A DNA stretch of 64,000 bases from Brasenia schreberi. Lineage: Eukaryota > Streptophyta > Magnoliopsida > Nymphaeales > Cabombaceae. The translations under genes were made by a program, and so were the position numbers. Below, piece by piece: positions 10,575-21,930 of the stretch. The DNA lies in contig JAYKKT010000059.1 of the NCBI GenBank assembly GCA_036023115.1, positions 5,069,501 to 5,133,500 of the forward strand, read 5' to 3'. The notes under the pieces were generated by a model, which was not told the origin of the DNA, ran no database searches, and worked only from the letters and a program-made list of their open reading frames with translations. Position 1 is the first letter of the stretch. Each line of letters opens with the position of its first letter.

Positions 10575-12480
10575 AACAAAAACTAAGTTTTTTCCCATAA
10601 TAGATGGGGTTGGCTAAATGAATTCTTTGTTTCTACAAAGCTTTATCATGCGTCGTGCTAGAAGTTAACTCAACATGAACTAGATCATTCTTTATTGTTT
10701 CTTTTCAACACTTTTATAGTCATCTTCTTTTAACGTTTTCAAAATCTAATTTTTCATATCTTCTTAAAGGACTGTCCTTTGTCCGTCTTTCTACATGACC
10801 AAACCATCTTCAAATGACTTTTTTTATTTTATCCTCTATTGGTACCACTCCCAATTAGTTTCTAATAACCTCATTATGTATAGGTCATCTTTATGAACCT
10901 TTTTTGCACATGTTGATGGTTAACTACCCAACACCTATAACCATAAAATATAATTTGTCTAATTGTTACTCTATAATATTTATCTTTTAATTTTGATAGT
11001 ATCATCTTATCACACATAATACTTGATGCCCCTCTCTATTTTAACAAACCGTCATTAATTCTATGCGTAACATTTCTATCAATTTTTTCATTATTTTGAA
11101 AAATTAACCCTAGGTATTTAAAACTTTTCTTAAGGGATGCATTGTGCACCAATCTTAATTTCTATATTCTATGAAGTACTCAAATGATCAAATATAAATT
11201 TCATATATTTTGTCTTTGTTCTACTAAGTCGGAAGACTTTAATTTCTAATGTTTTTCTGTATAATTCAAATTTCCCACTAACTTTTTTCTTAGACTCATC
11301 AAGTAACACAATATCATGTGCAAATAACACACACTAAGGTACTTCATCTTGAATATGTTTTGTTAACTTATCAATGATAATATAAATAAATATAAACTTA
11401 AAGTTGATCCCTAATATAACCCAATCTTAACTTCAAAGGTATTTGTCATTCCTTCACGAGTCGTTACACAAGTTTTTACACCATCATACATGCCTCTTAT
11501 AAGATTTATTTATATCAATGGAATACCCATCCTTTTTAAGATTCTTCAAAGAAAATCTCTTGATATCATGTTATAAGTTTTTTCTAGATCAATAAATAAT
11601 ATGTGAAGGTTATTCTTTTTTTGTCTAAAATGTTCAATAAGACGTCTCAATAGGTAAATCGCTTCAATAGTAAATTGTTTGGACATAAATCTGAATGAAC
11701 TCTCTATGATACTCGATACTTTTATTAACATATGTTCAATAATTGTTTCTCATAATTTTATAGTATGACTCATTAACTTGAGACCTCAATAATTAATATA
11801 ATTTTGGATGCATGCCTTGTTCTTGTTATAGGTATAAGTGTAACAAGTTTTGGCTTCTTTATATTTTATTAAATAGTTTTGTGAGTCAAGTGATCCTATC
11901 TTTATTTCATATATTTAAGAGCTTTTTTTACTTCATTATTTTGAATACCTAGATAGAAATTATGGTTTATGTACCTTTTTTATTGGGTTAACTCTCTTGA
12001 ACTAATACATATATTTATATTTTTGTTATAAGTTATAAAAATAAAAATAAAAAATTATCTATTTTTACATTATCATTTGTCAAGAATCTTCTCATTCTCA
12101 TCTTTGATGTATTTAACAAAAGTAAAATCCTTAGTATTCTTATGTCTAACTTTAGTTATCATAAAAATATCTCTTTAAACTTTGTTTGAGCTAAGTTTTT
12201 TTATATTTATGTAGATTATTCAAAATTTTGACTTTTGCTTCACTAATGGTATTTTCCCGCTCTTTTCATTAGTTTTCTTAGCATAATAGAATTTTTAACA
12301 TTCCTTCTCTATCTTAATTTTATCTTTCACCGCTTCACTCTACCATCAAGCATTCTTTTTTGCCAGTATGCTTCTTTTGATTTACATAACACATCTTTTT
12401 TCATTCCTAATATGTATAGTTATATCATTTTATATATGAAAAATTGTACTTACATAATTTGAAGTGTTTCAATGAAGAAC
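10575..12480 (-). mobile_element. Long degenerate RTE-type LINE
   Basis: Starts (as 3' tail) with aactaagttttttcccataa at 10580 and extends to about 12480 in reverse. The minus strand at 11546-11731 still reads EAIYLLRRLIEHFRQKKNNLHILFIDLEKTYN, the conserved RTE reverse-transcriptase block with the metal-binding Asp region; the Met-rich segment KCWVVNH-like appears around 10920. It is the longest RTE copy in the window but holds many stops. The 5' end is uncertain, and AT-rich DNA to 13100 shows no gene. Confidence 0.8.
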
Positions 12481-13100
12481 CTTTTGTTTAAATATATCTT
12501 CTTTGTTGAGGTTTTACTATTTAGTTTAAATAATTTTATGTACTTTTTGTGTCCACTTTTTACCATAAAATTCATAACTAAAAGTCAATGTTATAAATTA
12601 CTTCAATCTTTTCAACATGATCTTTTTTTTCTTAAAAAAATAATCAAATTTTATTTGTAACAAGCCATTCATATAAGTAATTAAATTTTCTTATTTTTTG
12701 AGGATTGTGTTGGATATAAAGAGATCATGTGCTATATAAGTAATTAATTTATTTCAATATAAACAGAAAAAGCAAAAATCTTGATATTCATGGGAAATGG
12801 TTTTCAAAAAATTAAAAGAAAAAAAAACTACGGAGTAAACAGCCTCTGCGTCACATTAGGAGTTCAGCCTCCTTTGTTAAAAGAAAAGAACCACTCGTAT
12901 GCCATCTCCGTATCCGTTTGATCCAAGAGGTTTCTTCTGATACTTGAAGTTTTAAAAGATACAAATGAAGACCTAAAACAGAGCTGAGAAGCCAACCTCA
13001 AGCGACGTGACTTGACACTGACAGAGCCGGTGGGAAGGCAAGAGAAGCGAACATCTTCGTTTTCTTCTTTGTAGTTTCTTGTTTCTTCTGAGGCAATCAA

Positions 13101-15401
13101 ATGGAGATCACAACTGCTCCTCTGTTCACCTCACGGGGCGCCTCCCCAACTCAGACTCCTCGGTTTCTTCCTCCTCTCAACACATACTCGTCTTCCTGCT
13201 TCCTTAAGAGACCCTTCAGCAATCGCGCTCCTACCAAGCTATTCCGACGTACCGTACTCTCTCTAGTCTCTCTCCATGGCATATTACCAAGAGATGCAGT
13301 TTTTATGTTCCTTTTTCCTTTTATCGTTGTTCATTTGAAAATGCCAATTTTGCATGGTGGTGCAGAATGGATCGGTGGGCTGTTCCTTTTTGTTGCATTG
13401 ATTGTGCCCATGGCTATTGCCACTCTTTATTGGTTTCTACCGTCCTCTCAATCCCGGTTTTCCCTTTCATTCTGTATCTATTCGAATAAGTTGAAATAGC
13501 TATTTACATGGGTTTCATGGTTGATTGTTTTCTCCTTTAACTATCTGTGTATTGTTTCGTTTCCAAATGTTTGTTTGGGCTCTTACGGTTGTGAACGGTG
13601 GATGTACTTGTTATTTTTAATATTTGTCGATGTTTCATGTTCTCAGTTTTTGATAGATGGTGGTTGTGAGTGTACCGTCACCCTTTTTCCTTTTTGTTGT
13701 CATGCTCGAATGTTCTATAAAGCAGAATGCGAATATACCTCGTAGGTTGACTATTGGTGCTTTCATCATAAGGTGGGGTTTGGGATTGGTTGCATAGCGT
13801 AATACTTTATACCATTTATTTTTTGGACTATGTGTCTGAGTTTATGATTATTTTCAGGGACAAGTATAGATTCTAATGGATTAAATGTATCTTCAAGCTT
13901 GTTTGCTGTTTCCTGGAGTCATGTTTCTTGTCACCTCTTCTCTTTTCTGTCTAAGTTTTCCTAGCAACAACAACTAAGCCTTTTCCCATACTAGACGGGG
14001 TCGGCTACATGGATTCTTTGTTTCCACAAATCAACTCACAATAAGCTAGATCATTCTTTATTGTTTCTTTTCCAATACTTTTGTGGTCGTCCTCTACTTC
14101 TTTTAATACTTTCAAAATCTAGTTTTTCGTATCTTCTTACAAGTTCTTCTTTTGATATTCTTTCCATATGTCCCAACCATCTTAAATGATATTATCTCAT
14201 TTTATCCTTATTGGTGTCACTCCTAATTTGTTTCTAATAATCTCATTATGTAACCGGTCTTTTATTGTATGACTACTCATCCATCTCAACATCTTCATTT
14301 ATGTGAAGACATCTTTTGTACATGTTGACGATTAACTGCCCAACACTCAGAACCAATGTCTAATTTACCTTTTAACTTTAATGGTATCTTCTTATCACAA
14401 AAAGAATACCCGATGACCCTCTCCATTTTAACTAACCAACATTAATTCTATTAGTAACATCTCCATCAATTCTTCAAACACTCTGAAAAATTGACCCTAG
14501 GTATTCAAAACTTTCCTTTTGGGGATGCAATATGTGCCAATTTTAATTTCTATGTCCTCTGAAGTAACCAAATGATCAAACTAACATTCTATATATTGTG
14601 TCTTTATTTTACTAAGTCGGAAACCTTTACTTTCTTTCTCTCCATAGTTCCAATTTTCTATTAACTTTTTCCTTAGACTCCTCCACTAACCCAAGGTACT
14701 TCAGTCTAAATTTTCCTGTTCCTACAAGATTTGTGTCTGCCACTGTTTGCAGATAATGATGCAGTATGAAATCATGATTGGTTTCCTCTTTTATTTATGT
14801 TTGTATTCTTTTTTGCATATGTAGGGTTGCAATGTCATTGTTCTCCTATTTCAAGATCCACAGCTACAAAGGAGGCTTTGCCTGGCATCTCTGGTCAATT
14901 TGGGAATGCTTCTGAAGAGGAATCAGATATTGAAGAACCTTCAGTAGATAAAGAGAATGAGGACAGAGGCGAGATGCTGGACAAGCTCCCGTTGAAGGTT
15001 GCTCAATCTTCATTCACCTTAAAGGGAAAAAGTGAAGAGCATATGCCTGCACAGAAACACAAACATGCCACTTCTCTTAAGAGATCTTTTTTATTTGAAT
15101 TAATTATGAATGTACATGTTTCATATGATAAAGTGTCTCACATCATCTCTTAGAGCTTTTTTTTGGCATTTCCGATAAAAGCTCCAGAAGGTTTCTTATT
15201 TGTTAAATAAAAGGGGCATATATAAGTAAAGTTACATAACGAAAACATAAAATCCATATGAAGAAGGGGGTAATATACAAAACTTACAAAAAGAAGTTTA
15301 AAATCCCAGGAAAGATTAAAATTATTTAAAATATAAATGACAAATGTGTGCATTTATCCTTTCTAACAGAACCAAATTATCATTAAATAAATAATTGAAA
15401 T

Positions 15402-15471
<70 letters not shown>

Positions 15472-17122
15472 ATGTACACGTATAAGCTATAACATTTGAC
15501 GGTCTTACATGTGCACGTTTTGTTAACTCTTATTATTTACCTCATTGGCAATAGTTTGGGTACCCAATAAGTTGCAAATATGTGTGATGCATACGTTTTC
15601 TATGATAATATATTAATATCTGGTTTCTCAAATTTTATTGGCAGATGGTTTCTTTTTCTTTCATTGTTCTCTTCTATTTCAAACAGTAGAGATATCGCTG
15701 TTTCCCTCTTTGAAAAACCAGTTTATTATGTGTGTTAATTACATACAAGGTTGGGCAAGCTACAATATTTAATAAGTTTCGTTTCATCTCTCTACAGTAG
15801 TAGGGCTAGATCATTTGATCCCTTTCATTTGCAAGATCGGACCTTTTTAACCAATGTTGAACCTGTGTCAAAATCCCTATGTTACAGGATTGTATTTTTG
15901 TCCCTTTTCAGGACTAGTACATGAGGTTCCTAGATAATTGGCAGCCTCTTTATTTTCCTTATTTCTTGCCCTTATCATCTATAACATGATGATCTTTATG
16001 CAATACACGGTTATAGTGGCTCTTTGACATCATGTCGTCATTACTGCTTGAATTTTATACACACAAGCACACACACATGCACCCCTACGGTAAGTTCAGA
16101 TATCTACCATATGGATAAAATAGGGATTCAGCTGGCACAGCCCACATATGTACATATTCCCTACTCTAATCCAAGGCAAGCCTTGGATTGGGTATCTTAT
16201 AAATTTCATTGGAATGGTCGTGGTACTTCTGTCTGGCAATGACTTGGTCTTTTCAGTTAATGGCATCCATGAACCCTGGCAACAATCACCACCTCTGAGT
16301 ACCTTTTCCTTATTTCTTCATTCAAAACGCTTTTGCACCCAACAACTCCGAAATGCTGGCAGCTGCTTTTATAGAGAAACGAAGTTCAGGATGGGCCGTT
16401 CCTGGATGATGTTTGTAAAAGCGGCCATCATCAGCATAAGGGTCTCGTTTTCTCTTGGTTGCATTTGAATCTCATATCTTAGATTCAAGGGTCTGATTTA
16501 GTCTGGATCAGTGAAACAAACACAAAATCCAAGGTATCTCAATAGACACTTGTTTGCTTTTTTCCCCTTCCCATGCCTACCTATTGTTAATGTTTAGAAC
16601 TCAGTATACCCATGATATAATGTCTATATGTAGACATGCATTTTAGTTGTATGTGCCTTTTTCAGCCTAACTTTGTATTTTTCTGTTGGTCATGATGGCC
16701 TTCACCTTTGTATTTTGGTCGTCTTGTTTCTTTAACGTTGCTGGAGGTAATATGCATGGAATACGCATGTTCAGTTTGTTTTCATTATATGCAGTTGGGC
16801 TCAGACGAATCATATATCATCTTCTTATATGGAGCTGGTGCTTTGGTGGCTCTATGGTTTTCATCAATTATCGTGGAGGCACTAGAAGCCATCCCTGTGG
16901 TATGATGCCCTTGACTTTTATGAGCGGTTCTGCTACTTGTACCATGAAACATGTAAACTGATTTGATGATTTTCTCTACAAACAGTTTCCACAACTGATG
17001 GAAGTTGTTGGTCTGTCCTACACAATATGGTTCAGCTATCGTTACCTGCTTTTCAAGGTAACCACCGTTCTCTTGGAATAGGTTTTCTCAACTTTCCTTC
17101 ATGAATTGCCTGTTAAAACTCA

Positions 17123-17157
<35 letters not shown>

Positions 17158-17240
17158 TGTGTGTACAGAAAAGGAGGGAGGAATTGGCGAGTACACTTGC
17201 GGAGCTGAGGGAAAGGATTTTGGGGTTGTCTGATGATTAA
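13101..17240 (+). CDS. CURT1D: CURVATURE THYLAKOID 1-like protein (CURT1D type), five exons
   Basis: CURT1 proteins are small thylakoid membrane proteins that oligomerise and bend grana margins. Exons: 13101-13248, 14825-14997, 16795-16899, 16986-17057, 17169-17240; all junctions GT/AG, phases 1,0,0,0, giving 189 aa. Residues 1-50 are Ser/Pro/Arg-rich and acid-free, as expected for a chloroplast transit peptide; about 65-95 is acidic (SEEESDIEEPSVDKENED). The CAAD/CURT1 core follows: membrane segment 1 IIFLYGAGALVALWFSSIIV, an amphipathic link EALEAIPVVFPQLMEVVG, segment 2 LSYTIWFSYRYLLF, and a basic/acidic C-terminal helix KKRREELASTLAELRERILG. Length and order fit the family. CURT1D is favoured over A-C by the long acidic spacer and the ILG-SDD end, but this needs a tree. 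Intron 1 carries a truncated RTE LINE and intron 2 a (TA)n run. The start is the first ATG of the transit-peptide frame. Confidence 0.85.
13963..14703 (-). mobile_element. 5'-truncated RTE LINE in CURT1 intron 1, with target duplication
   Basis: Begins with agcaacaacaactaagcc and runs in reverse through the 3' UTR and the C-terminal coding part. Flanking copies gtctaagttttcct (13949-13962) and gtctaaattttcct (14704-14717) agree at 13 of 14 bases and fit a LINE target-site duplication. Antisense to the host gene. Confidence 0.85.
15405..15461. repeat. (TA)n microsatellite
   Basis: About 28 TA units in CURT1 intron 2. Apart from this I see nothing recognisable in 14998-16794. Confidence 0.95.
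17120..17164. repeat. (CT)n(GT)n tract ending at a splice acceptor
   Basis: About 10 CT units and 12 GT units followed directly by the acceptor tacag of the last CURT1 exon at 17169, so the microsatellite serves as its polypyrimidine tract. Confidence 0.85.
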
Positions 17241-17924
17241 TATACTTGGGTCTCTTCCAGCTGTGTTTTGGATACTGTCGAGAACTTTGAGGAGGTTATT
17301 CATGTTTGCATGGCTAAGCCATAGTTCAAGTTTAAAAACTTTCATCATCCTTTATTTTCAGTTCCTAATAGTGCCTTCATGTCTGATCACCTTGACGATC
17401 TTTGGAGTTGAAATTTTCAATTTCGTTTCAAGAATCGCCTGTTAGAACTGCCTACTCTCTTGGCAAAACCATCGCAAGTTATTCTTCCAGTAGTCTCTGG
17501 TTTGCAGTTGTGGCAAATAAGAATCGATTTTCTGAAGGATCCTGGCTTTCATGCTTCGGTGGGTATGTCTGCAACCTTACAAAGATCTTATTGAATTAAG
17601 CTGCTTCCATATCTGATCATGTTCTTCTAAATATCCTGAAATATGCAAGGCTGGTTTTTTTATGAACTCATTTCTGGTAATCTTTATTACTTTTTTTTTG
17701 TCTTTTCCTTTTAGCTTGCGCTGTATTGGTAACATTTCCCTTCTCTTCAAAAAGGTGGCAATTTAATTTATTTGATTTTATCCTGGTTTAATTTTTCAGC
17801 TTATGTTTTTTTTTCATCAACCATGAAGTCTTATCTTAAACTTAGGGAATTGTTAACCCGGAGTGGAGGTTGAGTAGCTCGGCTTGCTGTGCAACTCCAA
17901 GAAATAAGACCAAAGGAGGCCTAG
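17241..17924. other. CURT1 3' UTR and downstream DNA
   Basis: Presumed 3' UTR of the CURT1 gene followed by T-rich DNA. No poly(A) signal is certain and no further gene is seen. Confidence 0.4.
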
Positions 17925-18110
17925 CTTACCTGACCAGCAGGTCAGCTGCTAACTTTGTAGGTCAGGAGTTCGATACCTGGAGATCATTTGTTTTAATTTT
18001 CAAAGTGGGCTTCTCTATTGTAAGACCAAATTAGTTTGCTCTTTCATAGGAGTTCACGAGTTCGAACCCCACCTGGGTGCGGTGAGTCATGATTTGCGAG
18101 CCAAAAAACA
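17925..18110 (+). mobile_element. tRNA-like SINE remnants
   Basis: Two B-box-like motifs, ggagttcgatacc at about 17968 and gagttcgaacccc at about 18060, each followed by a conserved-looking gggc/gggtgcg block. Probably two degraded SINE heads; boundaries are uncertain. Confidence 0.4.
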
Positions 18111-18494
18111 CTAAAGGCAATTGAATTTTAGTTATTAGACTAAACACAGGTTCATGAGTGAGTGAAATGGTAACAGTTTTGATTTCGATTATTGCAATAT
18201 GCAAGTATTCAAGTTGCTCGGTTGCTGAAGAACCTCTTTCCTCGTCAACATGGCAGCTTAATTCATCTTTCTTGCTTGATTCATGCGATCAGTGGGTACC
18301 ACATTTCTTGCAATTCCGTTCTTCGGACTGGGCCGAACGTGCCCCAATGGTGGAGCAAAATTTATCACAAAAAAGAGAAATTATCCTATTATACATTTAA
18401 CATAATATACAATAAGGTGAGTATCATATATAATGATGCCATACACTAAGATACAGATGCCTCCATTGCAAAATCTAGGTTCTTTTGGTTTTGG

Positions 18495-18600
18495 CTACAG
18501 TGGAGAGGCTGAAGCCAGGTATGCATGCCCTCTGGATTCAACTCATGACCTGCATCTTCCGAGTTCAGTGCATTGCCAGATGAGCTAATGCTCTGAGTTC
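18495..18600 (-). mobile_element. tRNA-derived SINE (subfamily 2)
   Basis: On the minus strand: a tRNA-like head with a GAGTTGAATCCA B box, then GGGCATGCATACCTGGCTTCAGCCTCTCCA. The downstream TGCAT-TGGCTTYGGCCTC block is shared with 38065, 38525 and 62735. Confidence 0.55.
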
Positions 18601-18720
18601 AAATCTAGGTTTTGATATATAATGACATAATGTCCTGTAATATATCATATTTATAACACTGGCTGAGAGAGCCACCTAACTTAAAGATACATGGTAGACA
18701 AGGAGAAGATGTAGTTTTTC

Positions 18721-18968
18721 TTTCCAACTTACCTTTCATTCTTCCATGCTAGTGAGGAAAATTGTTGATGGCCCTTTCCAACTTACCTTTCATTCTTGCA
18801 TGCTAGTGAGGAAAATTCTTGATGGCCCTTTCCAACTTACCTTTCATTCTTGCATGCTAGTGAGGAAAATTGTTGACGGCCCTTTCCATGCTAGTGAGGA
18901 AAATGTTGATGGCCCTTTCCAACTTACCTTTCTTTCTTCCATGCTAGTGAGGAAAATTGTTGATGGCC
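18721..18968. repeat. 54-bp tandem repeat, five units
   Basis: Units at 18721-18774, 18775-18828, 18829-18882, 18883-18915 (33 bp, internally deleted) and 18916-18968, each containing catgctagtgaggaaaatt. 54 is a multiple of three, so one plus-strand frame (from 18746) stays open for 75 codons with repeated MLVRKIVDGPFQ; it has no known domain and is probably not a gene. Confidence 0.9.
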
Positions 18969-18971
18969 ATT

Positions 18972-19201
18972 GACAATTGCTCTGCTGCCCTACAGGCTAG
19001 AACTTCTGAAGTCCTCACCCATGTCATCAGACCAAACACATGATTTTCATGTTAGATTTATGGTCAAAAAGAGTGAAATTATATTTGACAATTGCTCTGC
19101 TGCCCTACAGGCTAGAACTTATGAAGTCCTCACCCATGTCATCAGACCAAACACATGATTTTCATGTTAGATTTAAGGTCAAAAAGAGTGAAATTATATT
19201 T
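18972..19201. repeat. 115-bp tandem duplication
   Basis: 18972-19086 and 19087-19201 are near-identical (differences include cttctgaag against cttatgaag and tttatggt against tttaaggt). It begins only 3 bp after the 54-bp array. Confidence 0.9.
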
Positions 19202-21930
19202 GGGTTCGCCCCCTGATTGCACCACACATGAATCCATCTCATCCTTTTTGTTCAGTTTTTTCAGTAAAAACTCATCATCTTTCAATAAGATATATTAAAT
19301 AGTCAGTCAATTTATTTTTTACTTCCAGTTCTTCTCTTCTTTCTCAGAGGGACTATATAAATAAAGGATTACTTCGTTCCTGATAGTTATTTTTCAATGA
19401 GTGGATAGGAGCTCTACTCTGGATCGGGATCATGGGGAAGTACTTTTTGATAATTTCTACTAACTTCAAACCCTCATTATGACTCCTTTTATGTAAAAAG
19501 GGTATCCGTTTGGATACGTTACATTATCTCCTTTACTAATCTTTTGTGTACCTTGGTGTTCCTAACCGTCCACTCACTTTTGTTTTGGTTGATCTTCGGT
19601 ATGGTAATACATACAAGAGTAAAAACTCCATACAGTTGATCTTTTACAGACTGTACAAGTAGAGCACCAAGTGCACATGTTCACTCAAATACGGGCTATG
19701 AAAGGTATTTGATTACAAGGCCTAGGACTATGAAATTGGCTTCAGTTCCCATCATAATCAAATGCAGCGCGTAATAAAGGTGGGGTTGGGTTGTATAGCC
19801 TTATTTTTTATCTCAGTTCCAGATATTAGTCTCAATCTTGGAGTTTATGTCCAAAAGAATCATTTATTATGAATCCATCAGTACATATTATGGAGATGTT
19901 AAGGACGGATTTACTGCTGAAATCATATATATATTCATCAATCATCGTTCTCTAATATGTTTGCTTTCCACAAATCCTACCAACTATTTGCAGTGAATCC
20001 CCCTGTTAAGTATTCATGCATTATGATAGGAACATGTCGCTCTTTTCGAAATTTCTTCGGATGTATAATGTCCTTTAATTTTACCTGGTTCGGCCTGTGC
20101 TTTATAAATAGCTTCGGCGCAAAATAAGAAAGCTCAGTTCTCCATCACTTCGCTTCGCACAGCCAAAGAACCGCTTCACTGCGTTCAGCCTAAAGACCTC
20201 TCGGAGCCCATACAGGTTCCAATCAGTTGGATTTGGTTGAAAAAACCATGTTAACTGGTAGACAGATTGGACACAGATTAACGGTTTTGAGATTGTATGG
20301 TGGACAATCTAATCCTGATTATAACGTGTTTATCATGTATGTTATCCTTTCTAACTGGAATTCCATTCCGGTGATGAATCGGCCAGGTCCATATTAGATC
20401 AATCTCTTGACCTTGACCAAGCCTTTTTCTCATGCTAGATGGGGTCGGCTAGAAGGCAGAAGAAGACTTTTAGATGGTCAACGTCCTCGTAATATTCTCG
20501 CTCGACCACAAGGGTTTATATTTTATGTTTTCTGCCGGCTATCTCGATCATCTTATTTTATTGGACTTGGAATCCTCCATGAAGGGTTCAATTCAAACTC
20601 TGGGCAGAGCTCCATCTTCAATTGATTTGGTAAAATAGTGCTTAACTCGACCGTTAACATTTGAATTTTGGCTTTTAGAATAGGCCAAGGGGCTGGTGTC
20701 TATAAATCTTAATGAATGGACGGGGTAGATTTTGCCCCTTGATATAGATGGACGGTTGTCAACTAGGCACTAAAACATACTCTAGATGATCCCCTTATCC
20801 TACTAAAATTTGGATCAGGAACTATGGCTTCCCGAAATTGGATATGGATCCCAAAAGTAGAAAATTGGGGAATCCAGTTCCAGCCCTTTGTCATGAATCT
20901 TATTCTGAACTCTCAACCTTCCATTTTCGGATCCAGATCTGGATCGCTCCCTGCATCGACACATTTAAAGCAAGCAAACAAAGAATGAAATAACTGGCAA
21001 AGTTTGAGGTCTGCACGGCCATCTCATCTCAATCCGTTTCAAGATAATGCTCTCCAAATTTCTGCAATTTTCAGGAACTGGGCTTTCAGGATAACAATTG
21101 TAACAAGATATTTTGCAACCCTGTTTAAATTCGATTTGTGTGTATACCATCTTGAAACTTCTGTTGTATTTATGCGTCCAACTGTCCACCGGCATCACGG
21201 GAGTAAGAGAGCACTGCTAGATGAGGTTACTCCCTGCGATTGTCCTTGTGCAGAAACAGCAATTCAAAGAGAAAATGTGAGGCAGGGCGTTGCATAAAAC
21301 TTTAACGCTCGTTCTCAAGGAGAGCGTAGATAAAGCTTTAGGCGATGAGAATGGGTTTTCGGGAATTCGATTGTGCGTATTTCGGTTGTCGTAAGAATCA
21401 TGTGTATGAATACAAAAGAGCATTCAGTATATTCGAATAGGCATCGAAAATACTAAATTACAATTACTCCTAGAAAGCAAGAAAAAAAAGTAATACAAAA
21501 ATAAAGTAAGAACTTCTACTAAGGCAGTAGAAGATGAATAAGAACTACTGAGGCAGCAGAGAATGAAGCTTTCTTTTGTGGATACAATTCTCAATAACTT
21601 TTATTTTCTCATTGTTACTTCATTTTCACAAGAGATCTCAATGAACAAACCAGAAAACTCAAGCCACGATACTTCAATTGGTTTTGTGGATACAATCAAT
21701 ATTTTCTCTATTTATTTGAAATTATATAATGTACAAGATATCTCAATGAATTGGGTTTTATGTCAAGTAGGATGTGCTTCTCTATTTACTTGCTAGGTGA
21801 GGCTTTTTGGTCTTGTATATTCTTTGGTTTTAATTTTTATCTTTTTTTAAGAGATTGAAATTATACAGTGTACTTTGGGTTTAATGATTATGTGTTGACA
21901 TCTATGTTAAAAGATTGGAAGGCTTACGTG
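19202..21930. other. Intergenic region without a recognisable gene
   Basis: Short ORFs only. It includes an isolated 35-bp RTE tail (20417-20451, minus, accaagcctttttctcatgc...). The stretch 20090-20220 (ttcggcgcaaaataag...) and 21190-21370 is GC-richer but shows no domain in six frames. Confidence 0.45.
20417..20451 (-). mobile_element. RTE tail fragment
   Basis: Reverse complement of the family end (tagccgaccccatctagcat then gagaaaaaggcttgg). The TTGTTG run is missing, so it is a decayed remnant. Confidence 0.6.

Noticed and set aside
16024..16468. ORFs of 72 and 106 codons inside CURT1 intron 2
   Set aside because: No domain, and the flanking exons join in phase 0 without them.
18721..18968. 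CRISPR-like array
   Set aside because: The repeats are directly adjacent without unique spacers, and this is plant nuclear DNA.
18746..18973. 75-codon repetitive ORF (MLVRKIVDGPFQ repeats) as a gene
   Set aside because: Open only because the repeat unit is 54 bp; one unit is internally deleted, no homology, no promoter seen.
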